Positions 46,190 through 57,939 of a stretch of DNA of 64,000 nt are shown here, piece by piece; position 1 is the stretch's first letter, and each line of letters opens with the position of its first letter. Both the position numbers and the translations under genes were made by a program. This DNA is from Sycobia sp. Sy_11. Lineage: Eukaryota > Arthropoda > Insecta > Hymenoptera > Epichrysomallidae. The stretch covers positions 5,635,001-5,699,000 of the forward strand of contig JACCIC010000001.1 of NCBI GenBank assembly GCA_018907035.1, read 5' to 3'. Under the pieces are notes generated by a model that was not told where the DNA came from, did not search any database, and worked only from the letters and a program-made list of their open reading frames with translations.

Positions 46190-46655
46190 ACGAAGCCGCA
46201 CTAAGCTAAATGATCGCACAAAACCGCACTAAGCAAAACGTTACACGGTGTCATAGTTTATACGAACGATTCCCCCTCACACCGAACTTATTTCTATTCT
46301 ATTATTCGCTTACTTGTATCACTTATGGACGAGCCCTCATATGTGGGATTGGTGATAAGATTTAATATGTGTGACAGCGAAGTAATCAATTAATTAGTAC
46401 GTAAATATATTTATTAAGAAGAGAGAATATAAACAATTACACGACATGGTAGCATACACGTGCACAAAAGAGAGGCTCAAAAACAACTGACATTTCTTCG
46501 TACGCTTCCCTACTTCATCACCTCGTATTTCCTAAGTCCCATTAGATGCATGTACGTACTTACCTAGTCCTCTCTGAACTTGTCGCGCGCATGACCAAAC
46601 TCGTGCGGCTCGGTTGGGACTTCTCACATGCGTCCTTGCTCTGAACACCATCAAC
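46190..46655. other. Spacer upstream of the unrecognised frame
   Basis: Contains short direct repeats (GCACTAAGC) at about 46198-46236 and a CpG-richer stretch up to the CT array. No gene. Confidence 0.35.
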
Positions 46656-46659
46656 ACAC

Positions 46660-46800
<141 letters not shown>

Positions 46801-47685
46801 TTTTATAAAATGCTAACTTATTTGTTAAATTTTTTTCTATACCATTTATAATGCAGCAATAAAATGTAAGTCATAATAATTAAAAGGAATTTATTAAAAT
46901 GTATAAAACATTATAAAGTAATTACATTTTATTCTAAGGATTGTATTAAATTGAAAAACGAAATTATTAAATTAAAATCTTCGTTAAAAAATATATTACT
47001 TGATTCTTCATGCCTTCCATTACGGTTGTTACGGAACGGCGATATATAATATGTTATACGATAGAGAGTATTACGTAATTAAATAGTTGATAAGTAGATA
47101 TAATATGCGTTAGTAATAATTATAAAATAAAATACTTTGTTTAGATTATTGTAAGTATAAAAGAAAAAGGTATCGAATCAGGCGAAGAAAATTCTTAGAA
47201 TCATAATGTGATCAATATAAACTGATAGCTTGGCTGTAAGCTATAAGATAGAATATGGTTAATATAAGTTGTTAAAATTAGTTTGATTTTTCATTTGTAT
47301 TTATATTATGTGGTTTTATCTTTTTAGAGTTCATCGAATGTACTATGTTATTTCGTTTTTTAATATTATCCGATATTTTAGATGCCTACGTTAAATATAC
47401 TTCGTAAGATAAATACACTTATAATACACAATAATTTATATAAAATAAATATATTGAATATTCCTTTGTTTTAGAAATCAAAATCGTGATTTAAGTAAAT
47501 TGAATGCGTTATGATTAATAATTACGTTGTTGTAAAAATATGTGAAGAAAAGCCAGTAACATATAGAAATGCAGGTATGAGTTATTTAAATATTTTGCAA
47601 TGGCGCGAAGAATAGTGTACATGTAGTAAATTAAAGTTTATGATAATAATCAGATGTTGCTAAATGAATTATAAAGATATAAAAA
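46801..47685. other. AT-rich spacer
   Basis: Nothing recognised. Confidence 0.4.
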
Positions 47686-47689
47686 TCTC

Positions 47690-48310
47690 TCGGGGAATTT
47701 CAAGTTATCAGTGCTGTGACTGGAAAATGCCATTTTTTCTTATTGGCAAGTTGTATATTTAAAATCCATCGGTGCCGTGACCGCAAAACCATTAGGTTTT
47801 CGAAAGCTGTATTTTTTAAATATATAACTTGCTTTAAGGAAAAAATGGATACTATTTTCGAAAGCTGTAAGTCATACTTCAAAATAAGTATGACGAAATA
47901 CCATCTTTTGCCTCGTATAAAGTATAAATTCGGATCAATCGGTGCCGTGACCGGAAAACCATTTGGTTTTCGAAAGCTGTAGATTTGAAATTTATGCTTT
48001 ATTTTAGCAAAATTTGGGAATTTTCAATATGAAAGTTTCTATAAAAGGATAGAAACTAATAGCTTTAAAACAAAGCCTTTATATCCGGGCCAATAAGACT
48101 GCGAGGCGAAACTTCTCGAGAGATCGACACTCTGCCGTTTGTGGCTTATCGCTAAATTTGAGAAACCTGATAGCTAAGGGAAGGGCGAGCCTATAAAAGG
48201 TCGAGCGCATGCGTTCATGATTCATTATGTTACTGGTTCTTCTACGAGGTGCGTTTGTAACAGTTTCAATTTATTAAAAATTATTATAAAATTTATATCT
48301 TATCTGTTTA
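47690..48310 (+). repeat. LTR-like dispersed repeat, copy 4 (diverged)
   Basis: Contains three related sub-repeats, best seen as CGGTGCCGTGACCGGAAAAC (about 47940) and CGGTGCCGTGACCGCAAAAC (about 47770), each followed by GGTTTTCGAAAGCTGTA. TATAAAAG is at 48192-48199 in a GC-richer zone, and an A/T-rich possible polyadenylation region follows. The layout matches copies at 9345, 13785 and 31020, but sequence similarity is limited to these blocks. Confidence 0.5.
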
Positions 48311-48581
48311 TTATTTGTGGCTAAATTTATTAAATTGAATCCCATTTGACTGTTGGTTAAAACGGTGAAAGAAATTCTAAAATTTGAAAACTGGTATTGG
48401 CTTAGCTGTTCGATCGCAGTTATACGCAATTTTATTATAAATCAGAATATAACTGGAATTATAAAATACATGGCGAAAAATTGAGCATTCAGTATTAAAT
48501 ACTATATACAAAATTTTTTAAAAAAGCATATTTTTTATTAATGAATAGTCTGAAAATTATACTACCATCGAGAGGGCCCTG

Positions 48582-48680
48582 CTAAATAACTGTTTCCTCT
48601 AGGAATATCTGAAATAAGAAGTAATTCAATATATTTTACATAATAAACTAATAAACTAATATTCATTAATGCATTAAATG

Positions 48681-48768
<88 letters not shown>

Positions 48769-49531
48769 GGAGAGATAAAAGTAACCTCGAATCACTGGAG
48801 GATAAATAATCGGCTCGCTTGTATTACAATGATGAATCCTACTTCTGTCATCACGATGTTCGCAATCTGCTAATTTGTGATTTGCATTGAAGCATATCCG
48901 AATTTCATGAAGATATTGTTTCTGAATATTATAAAATAAGATATACAGTATAAATTCAAGATATATAGTATAAATTCAAATTCTCCATCTAATTCATTTA
49001 AAATTTTTCTATTTTACCTCAAGCTCTAAACATGTTAAGTATATGTCCTTTTTTAAAACATTTTTAATAGACTTAATCATATTTTCGAGCCAATAATAGT
49101 GGCCTGGAAAAATATTGGCTTTGTCAAGTATAGTTCCTACATTGTATTTTTCATATAGGCGTATCGCTTCTTCAAAGTAAAATGTTACATTTGGCGTTAC
49201 ACATGATCCATACCATTCGTACGCGCTCATCCAATTAATATCTTCTAATCCAGTTGACATTAAATAAGGCCAAATTACTGTCAATTTTTCTCTCAAATTA
49301 TTAATTAGATTTCCATTGTATACCAGATGTTCTCCTCTATGACCTACACACTCACAAAGTACGTTACCAGACAAATCATAAGGTACAAGTTTATGTATAA
49401 CCCAGTTTCCTGATTGAATTAAGGCTCGATGACTTATTGCGTAGTCCATAAATCTCTCATTATTTATAAAATAATATTGACTTGAAGGAAAGCGTTGAAG
49501 TAAAGCTAGTTCCATATAATCATCCGTTTTT
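48582..49531 (-). CDS. Ribonuclease T2 homologue with degraded active site (partial, two exons)
   Basis: Main exon 49531-49020: after acceptor ttatag the frame reads KTDDYMELALLQRFPSSQ, matching the T2 start 'DY..L.LQ.WP'. The first catalytic block is WVIHKLVP (family HGLWP); His is kept, Gly and Trp are not. The second block is SAYEWYGSC in place of HEWEKHGTC: the catalytic Glu is Ala and both His are lost. It ends LTCLELE at donor gtaaaa. A second exon at 48608-48582 (acceptor tttcag) adds IFLEETVI and then TAG exactly where the family has 'EV.IC'. No signal-peptide exon was found upstream; R1 debris lies there instead. T2 enzymes are secreted or lysosomal RNases. This one is either a non-catalytic homologue or a pseudogene. 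Confidence 0.75.
48681..48765. repeat. (TA)n(GA)n compound microsatellite
   Basis: TA run followed by GA run, inside the intron of the T2 homologue. Confidence 0.95.
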
Positions 49532-49639
49532 CTATAAATTATTTATATATTCGTTATTATCTTTATCATTACCATTATTTAACATTATATATTATTATTA
49601 TTATTTTTATAATTATTATCATTTTTGTTATTATTGCTG

Positions 49640-49975
49640 TTATGAATGGTCTATATGGCCATATAGTCCTCGATCACCCGCCATACTCGCACCCTAGTCC
49701 TAATTCTTCGAGACTAAAATCATGTCTGGAATGGGCTTTTCATATGCAGATCTTTTGCATGTCCTTACGGCTCATTCGTTCATTACTACTAGTTCTAGTC
49801 TTGCGGACGTCTGTAACAGCAATCGTTTACGTCTGTTTGTCTGTGGTATTTCGCATTCGATAGTGCGAGCATTAAAATCGCCCGCTATGATCACATCGTC
49901 AGAACTTTCCCGAACCCTATAAACGCTGACATAGACTATTCCATCCACCTGTGCACAAACGAAGTCTTCTCCCAC
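49640..49975 (-). pseudogene. R1-type non-LTR endonuclease fragment
   Basis: Minus-strand frame contains DDVIIAGDFNARTIEC followed by an 'N.R...L' region and LVVMNE, then, after frame changes, WRVIED. The GDFNA motif with this spacing is the APE-type endonuclease of R1-like elements. Only about 335 bp remain. It lies about 110 bp upstream of the T2 homologue exon on the same strand, where its first exon would be expected. Confidence 0.75.
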
Positions 49976-49979
49976 ACCT

Positions 49980-50450
49980 TTTTCTTCGATATGAGATGAG
50001 GGAGACTGTTGCAGATTTGCTGATAGGGGAACGACCAGTTGTCAAATAAACACTCAGTTGTCAAATAAACGCTCGCTAGAGCAACGAATAAGCAACCGTG
50101 GACAAGAACTCCGAGCTTAAATAGTGGTATTAGCTTGTTTTACAATCACTCTTCATCTACACATCAACATATTGTGAGTTTTAACATTTTCAAGCTGGAA
50201 AATCTATCGGGTACCTTATAAATGGGCATCTCCCATGTATGATGGAGATGGAGGCTCTATAAACGGACAACTTTCACATGTGAATAAGACCAATTTAAAT
50301 TACTATAAATACTCACAGATGTCTTGCATATAAGTTTTAGTGTGAGGTAAGTTCAGAGGGGATCTTTCTGAAAGGTACAGTCGTAAAATTAGATAACACT
50401 TCTCGGCTGACCATAGTATGGGGCCGGAACTCAATCTAGCCAAAATGGAA
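49980..50450. other. Spacer or R1-like 5' region
   Basis: Contains a near-duplicate pair GTTGTCAAATAAAC (about 50037 and 50058) and a TTAAATAGTGG promoter-like string at about 50117. It may be the 5' untranslated part of the R1-like element that follows. Not demonstrable from sequence alone. Confidence 0.3.
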
Positions 50451-50464
50451 GGCTCTCACACATA

Positions 50465-52985
50465 TTGGTAGAGCATCGCCAGGCTTTTATATTTTTAATT
50501 TATTTTCTGGCGGCGTCAAATTTCGCATCTTGTAGTAGTGCCGTATGGCGAATGCATTGGATCCTGCTGCGAGATGCGACAGGAAACGGCCATGGCCACC
50601 GGTATGTAGGAGCCTTGGATAATGGGGATATTCAGGATACCAACCCGAACTTCCAAACTAATGAGCCTTCTGACTACCATACATATAACACATATAAAAC
50701 AGACAATAAAACAAGAAATGGAAGAAGTTAAGAAAATGAAAGCAGGTTCCCGAGTGTCACATGCAACTGGCTCTGTAGAGTCAATGGAGAGTACTTACCA
50801 TTAGATCACCCGGCTGGTGCGACGGTTAAAATTACAGGTGGATCTGTCAACGACCATCTGAGAATGGCCTAGTTGACCGAGGAGACATAAACCAAATATT
50901 GATTTGTCCTCTGAACAGATTATCTGTGTCTAAGAGAAAAAGAGAGAAAAGAACTTCTACCTTATGTTTTATCTTAAGAAAAAAGATAAAAGGCAGACAT
51001 CTCAGCCGGAGAATGCCCGGTCAATGAAAGTCTAGAAGAAGAGAACAAACCTTAATACGATAACTATCAAGTCAGCACAGGGGATGACATACGTAGAAGT
51101 TATGAAGACCATTAGAGACTGCGTCAAACCGGAGGGATTGGGCGTCGATGTAAGGTATATCCGGTAATCAAAATCGACTGAGGTGCTAATAGAACTTAGA
51201 AACACCAAATCCAATGGCCGAAAGGCACTTGGAAGTGCTTAAGAAAGTGATAATCGAGACCGGCAGTGTCAGGGAGCTTTACCCCAGAGGAAGTCTGGAG
51301 ACAAGAATCCGGGATTGATGAGCATACTGCCCGATTATTGTGTTGAGTTAGAGGTCAAGGTGACCAAAACCAACACCGTTAGTATCGTGCTGCTATCGCA
51401 GAGTTTGAGGAAATTACCGCCGAGTAGCTGCTGAAGATCAGGCATCTAAGAGTGAGCCTGGTAAATTGTCGCGTACGCCGACGCAAAATGATGACTAGGT
51501 ACTACAAGTGTCTAGGCTATATCCACCGGAGTTAAGCTGTAAGAGCTCCAAACATAGCACCTGTTGTTATCGATATGTTCAGAATGCGCACAAAGTAGCT
51601 GCATGCAATGCGACACCTGAGTGCTTCCTCTATGCAGGCGAAGTGAATTCAGAGGAACGCCGATGTGTCGGTGGCTCTGGCGACTGTCCGAACTTTTTAC
51701 GCAGCCCTATCGACGAAAGCCAAATGGTCACAGTTCTGCAAGGGGATATGAACCGTAGTAGTCAGTTGATCACCTCCTTCTCTGATTCTGCCATGATACT
51801 AAAGCTGATGTCTTAATTATCAGTAAGCAGTATCGGATATATAGAAGGAGAAGGCTGTACACCATTAAGTTTAGGACGTCAGCCATTTGGATTCCCAACC
51901 GACGAACAATAAAAGTTTAGTATCACGGATCTAAAAATGGATATGTTTGGGTGTTGTGCATTAGCATTATGTATGTGAGTTGCAATCTCACCTCAAACGA
52001 AGCCATAGGTAACTATCAGGCCGTACTTGATGACCTGAAAGATACCGTCAGAGAAATAAAAGGTGAGATGGTAATTACAAATGACTTTAACGCAAAAGCT
52101 CTGGAATGGGGCATGCCGGGGTCCAACTTCGGAAGCCGAAGGGTCATGAACCTGGTGTCTAGGCTAGGGTTACTGGTCTTAAACACTGGTTGAACTTGCA
52201 TCTTCAGGAGACCAGGTTACGCTGAAACCATACCAGAAGTCTTTTTACGATGGAACACCTAGCCTCGCGAATCCAGGACTGAAAGATGGCCGACAATTAT
52301 ACAGCCAGCAATAACCAGTACATCATACCGCATATGTAATGGAATGCCAGCTTTTGCTGGACACGATTCGCGAGGACCCCCAGATTGAATATTGCAAGGC
52401 TAAATTAAGAGATATTCCCACAGGCCATCAAACGCGGACAGCAAAACATTGTTGGAATTTCAAGGGGCTTATCAGCAATAGAACAAGCGAAGGAGATGGT
52501 TAGTGCTACAATGAGCATCCTTCGCCAGGCAGGCGAAGAATCGATGCCGTGCAAAGCAGTTGGTAGGAAAAGATGTCCTATATATTAGTCGGCGGAGAAG
52601 ATAGCTGATCTCAGATGTAGGTTTTTGCGTCTTAGGCAGCTGTCACAGACAGCTAGAAAACACTGAGTATACATATGTGAAATGCTGGACATAAGCTATC
52701 TAAAAAGACTTTTTGACGATCAATTTAAGGCAAACGCCGACGATGGAAGGTACTGTGTGAAAAACTAGACAGGGACCCATGGTTCTGTGATACATGGTAG
52801 TTGCTGGAAAACTGGCTGCACATGGATGTATGAGCACTTTGGATTCCGACCGATACACTGCAGGCATCGTAGATAGTCTGTGTCCAACCTACTCTAACAA
52901 ATTTGATCCATTACTACCAAACCCGAAACATATTTGGCTCGTTCTGGGGGCAAGATGGGTGGCTAGAACCTATCCAGTTGTTATC
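50465..52985 (+). pseudogene. R1-like non-LTR retrotransposon, ORF1 to start of ORF2, decayed
   Basis: ORF1 remains with Lys/Glu-rich stretches, then CYRYVQNAHKVAACNATPEC and CVGGSGDCPNF near 51560-51690, the paired CCHC knuckles of R1 gag. ORF2 begins with an endonuclease at about 51950: MVITNDFNAKALEWG (normally GDFNAK), GSRRVMNLVSRLGLLVLNTG, then FRRPGYAET. Later blocks include CEKLDRDPWF and IVDSLCPT. The reverse transcriptase core is missing; the copy is cut off near 52985. Many stops and frameshifts. Its endonuclease is a different copy from the one at 49640 and is on the other strand. Confidence 0.8.
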
Positions 52986-53109
52986 AATTGATTTTTTTCT
53001 GACATTTCTTCAGTGAGTCGAACACCTTATAGTTAGACGGCAAAGTTTGAGAGAAGTGAAGTTAAACAGTTCGCCAGTTGCAGAGTCCCGGAGCCCGGCC
53101 ACATGCAGG

Positions 53110-53400
53110 GATGAATCGTTTCTGTTAGTGTATATGGAGTGTAAAAATCAACAAAATTTAAGAACATAAGATAATGATGGCTACAAACACTATTGAAAAT
53201 GTGTGAGCATATATTTAACAGAAGCTTTGTGGAAGGCGCACACACACTTTAAAGTAGTTGTCTCACCAAATTCGTCGGATCTGGGGATTGTTTTCACTAG
53301 AATACGCCGTCAAATTAGTAGAAAGCATGACTCGGAGATGCCAGACAACTATCGACGCCGGTGATAACCGGACACATTCTTAACCAAATTACATCACCGT
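53110..53400 (+). pseudogene. Tc1-like transposase C-terminal fragment
   Basis: Reads TNTIENV followed by a stop, then RRTHTLK and, in another frame, AVKLVESMTRRCQTTIDAGD. It matches the C-terminal part of the Tc1 relic at 5230 (RRTHTLK, KLVESMHRRCQAIINAGG), so both come from one family. Opposite orientation to that copy. Confidence 0.75.
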
Positions 53401-54175
53401 TTGTAATGAATACAATGTATATCTAAATATGAAAGTTTCATCAAATAAGTTTTTTATAAATTAACACGACATTATTTATGATCAGAAACCATCCAAATAA
53501 TATGACATATATTACATTAATTTTACTTTTAGCTAAGTGTATTTTCATGTATTAAAGTTCAGAAAGGAACATCTAACAATAATATATGAAGTTTGATTTA
53601 TATAGATTAATTTTCATTATGTTTCAGTAATAACGAGTAATTAAATTGAAAGATATTGATACAGCTTTTATTTAATATAGAAAAATGTTTAAATATCGTA
53701 CCTGGAAAATGAAAAACCGAGAGGTACAATACAAAAAACGAGAATGTATTTTATCATCTTGAAGTATAATAGGGCAATTAGAGGCGTAATTCAAACTGCG
53801 TGTAAAGTAGTAGACGTTTTAAGTGTTATTGAAAGATAATCGTATATATACTCGTTTTTGATAACTACTCTAATTAGTGTAATTTTTAGGATTTACAATA
53901 TGAATATCATTTGCTTTAAAGATAAACTACGAATAACATTTTTTGTTTGTATTCGGATGCTAGTCATGAATATATTCACGTGATATCTTATAAAAAATAT
54001 GAAAATATAGTTTTTATTCACTATTATTAAAATTTAATTCTGAAATTAATTTAATTTATATAAGATCCTTTAGTTAGTTAATTACTAACTTTTAGATACT
54101 TGTATGCAACATATATCACTACAGTAAATAGTCTATTTTGCATCAAGTAAATATGGATGAAAAGTATCTGAAATC
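53401..54175. other. AT-rich spacer
   Basis: Nothing recognised. Confidence 0.4.
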
Positions 54176-54179
54176 AGAT

Positions 54180-55020
54180 ACTGACATTATACGAGGTCAG
54201 ATAATTAAGTAATGCGACTGATTTTATTTCTCGGCCTATGGTAACACTGATAACCGGTAACTCCGCCACCGTAATAGTAGATTCCTACTTTCTCGATTAA
54301 AACCTTGACGATCATTTCTTCGCCAGCTGTTTAGTAATTTATAAGAAGGCGCAAGTAGTGCATGTCACGAAAATGGAACAGAAATTCAGAGCAACGATGC
54401 GCAATAAAATTTTGTGCGAAACTCGACGAAACCGCGACAGAAACTTATAAGAAAGTGCTTAAACTGTATGATAGTGGTCCAGAGTTCTAGTAAGGTGCTT
54501 CATGGCATGCCAATTTTAAGAAAGTCCGTGAGAACATCAACGACGAGGCGCGGAGCAGAAGTCTAATTCAAGTGCTAACCAAAGCGAATGCGCAGCGTGT
54601 CCGCGCCCATGTTTGTCAAGACCGGCATCTAACCATTCGAATGTTGGTTGATGAATTGAATATCAACCGGGAAAGAGTGAAAAAGATTTTAACAGAAGAT
54701 ATCGACATGAAAAAGCTGTACGCGTAGATGATACCGAAGGACCTTTCAGATGAGCAAAAAGCCCACTGAATGAACATCACTCAAGATTGTTTCGAGCAGG
54801 TTCAAAGTAATCCTACTTTACTCGATGAGAGTAGTTTAATTTAATTTAATTCAGGGTGATAAAAGTTGGTTCTTTCAATATAACCCCGAAACTAAAGGAC
54901 AAAGCCAACAGTGCCTGTCTTCTGAAACGCTAAAGCGAAACAAGACGAGAATGAGCAAGCCCAAAGTGAAAAAAATATTCATGTGCTTCTTCAAAACAGC
55001 TGCAATAAATTGAGTAGGTG
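54180..55020 (+). pseudogene. Mariner-type transposase relic, fourth family
   Basis: Across frameshifts: KILTEDIDMKKLYA, a stop, MIPKDLSDEQKAHRMNI in approximate form, then GDKSWFFQYNPETKGQSQQC (first Asp block, Glu replaced by Lys), RMSKPKVKKIFMCFF. This is the N-terminal half and first catalytic block of a mariner of the 'GDESWFFQYDPETK' group. It stops before the second Asp. Heavily mutated. Confidence 0.7.
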
Positions 55021-55059
55021 CTGTCTGCTATTATCAAGATCTAAATATTAGAAACACTA

Positions 55060-55870
55060 AAAATATTAATCTGCAGGCATCAATCTTTATGGCAGAATGT
55101 ATTGATCTAAAAGATGCGGTAGATATAGGTTTTTCAATAATGTCGATAAAAACATTCTCATTTTCACGAACGCATTAAGTGTAAGTGCCTAAGAAATCCA
55201 CCCAATAATATAAACATTAATCCCTATTTATTAAATATTTGAAACAAACTGTCAAAAATTTTATATCAACAAAAAATTCAATTATATTGGATACCATCGC
55301 ACATAAGTATAAGTGGAAATGAGAACGCATATAAATTAACTAAAGACAGAACATAAAATCATATAAATGTTACGGGAATTCAGAAGGGTACACATTATTT
55401 AAAATATTATTTCGATGATAAAGCAAAACCCTGGTTCAATAGGGAAACGTTGCCTAAAAAAATTACGACGAATAACAAATGTCGAGCACATCATAATCTC
55501 ACCTTCTCGTTGTATAAAATAGGCATAGTAAGCGACCCAATCTGTCACTGCGGAGAATACGTTGAAGATTTTGAACACGTATTACTGCAATGCCACTTGT
55601 ACGATCAATAAAGAAAAAATTCCATAGCAAAGCTACAAACTATAAACTTTCAATTACCACTCTCCAGCACTGTTTTATTATACAAACCTACAACACAGAT
55701 TTTTACTACACTACATTCTTTCTTAAAGGAAAGTAATCTAAAATTGTACAATCTGAGAAAACGTATTTTTAAGTAAAAATTGTAGTAATTCAACTATGTA
55801 AAAAAATAATGTACTATTTATTGTAGCCTGTAGCGATACAGGCAAATTTTTCTGTCTAGGAAAATAATCT
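55060..55870 (+). pseudogene. Non-LTR ORF2 C-terminal fragment (RNase H end and Cys-rich tail)
   Basis: After degraded sequence it gives YKIGIVSDPICHCGEYVEDF, EHVLLQCHLYDQ and later LPLSSTVLLYKPTTQIF. The 'D..C.CGE.ED..H.L..C' block followed by an 'LP' segment is the C-terminal tail of Jockey/I-type ORF2. A related fragment lies in the opposite direction at 56630-57160. Confidence 0.7.
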
Positions 55871-55874
55871 CATT

Positions 55875-56590
55875 AGAGATTCAAATTGCATTAAAAAAAT
55901 TAAATTTATTTATTTAGTACATTTACGAAGAGATAAACCATTTACGGTACATAAATCATTCAAAGTAGTTAGGTCATTGTAATGTATAATCAAAAATATG
56001 GACAAAGAAAAAAATACACATACGTAAATAAATAATTTCATTTTATTACTCAACGCTGTAAATATTGATTACCGTAAAAAGTCAACATTGAAAAAAAATT
56101 TTAAATGCATGTTTATCGTTTTAATTTTGTTTAGCGAGTAGTCAAAATCGACATTGCAGAATCGATCATAAAGTCTTTTAGAATAAACTTTTTTACAACC
56201 TAATTATATAATTGTTTTACAAAAATAAAACCTTGGTAATAGAACAGAAACTAATTTTTTAACACATTAGTGTAATATTACCATATACATCGCGGAAAGA
56301 TATCTAGGAAGTTAGTAGTCCGAACTGACATGTTGTGGCTCCTTACGAGCTCTGGGTTCATAAATAAGAAGAAAGCTTCATTTCACCTGAGTGTTTTATA
56401 TAAAAAGAACTATTGAACAGCGTTATAATGATTTGACTTTGAGAAAACTGAACTGTGCATTAAAAATCATTATTGTGGTAATTTAAACATATTGAAATAA
56501 GCATCAACATAAAATAAAAATTCTTTAACGGTATTATCTATATTTTTTTTTTCATTTATTAAGGCTTATCTGAAGCTTTATTGTAAACGT
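55875..56590. other. AT-rich spacer
   Basis: Nothing recognised. Confidence 0.4.
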
Positions 56591-56629
56591 ATTTAGCCCA
56601 TCTTGTTCATACATATATTTACAATATTC

Positions 56630-57160
56630 TTAAACATATAAATTGCATTTTTTCCAGATTTTACATAGACGTTTACATGAATTGCTTTTTGGTTCTACAA
56701 GAAGAACTTCAGCTTTAAGTGGGAGCTGCAAGTAAATTTTTCTTAAATCTGTAATCATATCCAATCTTTCGGCATCTAATTGATCGCATTGCCATAAAAT
56801 ATGGTCTAAGTCTTGTTCTTCATAGTTACATGAGCATATTTGATTTTCAATGGTGCCTATTCTTGATGATAGTGATGCCAAAAGATTGCAGTGGTTTACT
56901 CGACAACGATTTACTGTTACAGTGTTTCGCCGATCTAACTGTACATGCGAGAATCAGGGTTTCATAGTTTCTTTATAATATACTTGAAAGAACAATGTCC
57001 ATGTGTATATGCTTTCTTCTTTGATAATAGAATTTGTTTCTTTTGAGTAACTAAATTTATAAGTACAATAATAATTAGTAAATGGTATTGATATTAAATC
57101 TGATGACTTTAGTATAGTTGCAGATTTTGCCAGCCGATCTTCTGACTCATTTCTTTGATC
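56630..57160 (-). pseudogene. Non-LTR ORF2 C-terminal fragment, opposite orientation
   Basis: Minus strand begins ESEDRLAKSATI (end of an RNase H domain), then NRCRVNHCNLLASLSSRIGT, CSCNYEEQDLDHILWQC and LQLPLKAEVLL. Same domain order as 55060-55870, but the two are diverged. Frames are broken upstream of 56881. Confidence 0.75.
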
Positions 57161-57164
57161 ATAT

Positions 57165-57930
57165 TATTTGAATTATTAGATCATAGAAAGTTTTTTCAAA
57201 AACATATATTAACATCAACATTGTTATGAATTCTAGTGTAATTGAAGTTATAAATGTCGTACGTGACATTTGATGTACTTCAATTTTCTAGAAATTCTAT
57301 TTAATTTAATTTAATTCTATTTAATGTAGTTCTATTTTATTTTGTAACATTTATTTATAATTTTGTTTTTTTCTATTTTTAAGCACTTATGGTATTTTTC
57401 AATTACATTATGTATTGGCCGTTTTATTCAGAATCATGCTTTTTTAAATAAAACATTTACATAGGAATTTGTAGCAGTCTTTTATAAAGAATATTTTCAA
57501 TTATCCTAGTATATTTGTAAGAGTACTGTGTTACGGTAGCCTAGCACAGATCTCAGGGCAGCATATTGCATTTTTTCAATTATTTTTATTCTGTTTTTCT
57601 GAGTTGGAAAATTGGAAAGTTGGATGAAGCTAGCTTATTCCCGAATAGGTCTTACAAAACTTTTGTACAATATTAATAACTTCTACACATTTTTTTACAT
57701 TGTCTATAAGTTGCTTGAATGAAAAAACTATAATCCAAAGTAATGCCTAGAAATTTCACCGTTTCACTTTTATATTTTATATTTGTATATTATATTTTAT
57801 ATTTATATACTTTATATTTTTCTATTATTATTATTTTCAGGATAAAATTATAAAGCAATTTTTATAGTATGTAATACAAATATATAGTCATTCTTACATC
57901 TATCAGTCAAGAAATTGAAAGTCACAATCT
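57165..57930. other. AT-rich spacer
   Basis: A triplet of TTTAATTTAATTCTATTTAA-type short repeats near 57300 and TATATTTTATATTT repeats near 57770-57830. A minus-strand string at about 57600-57700 could belong to the adjacent retrotransposon relics. No gene. Confidence 0.35.
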
Positions 57931-57939
57931 CACTGTGCT

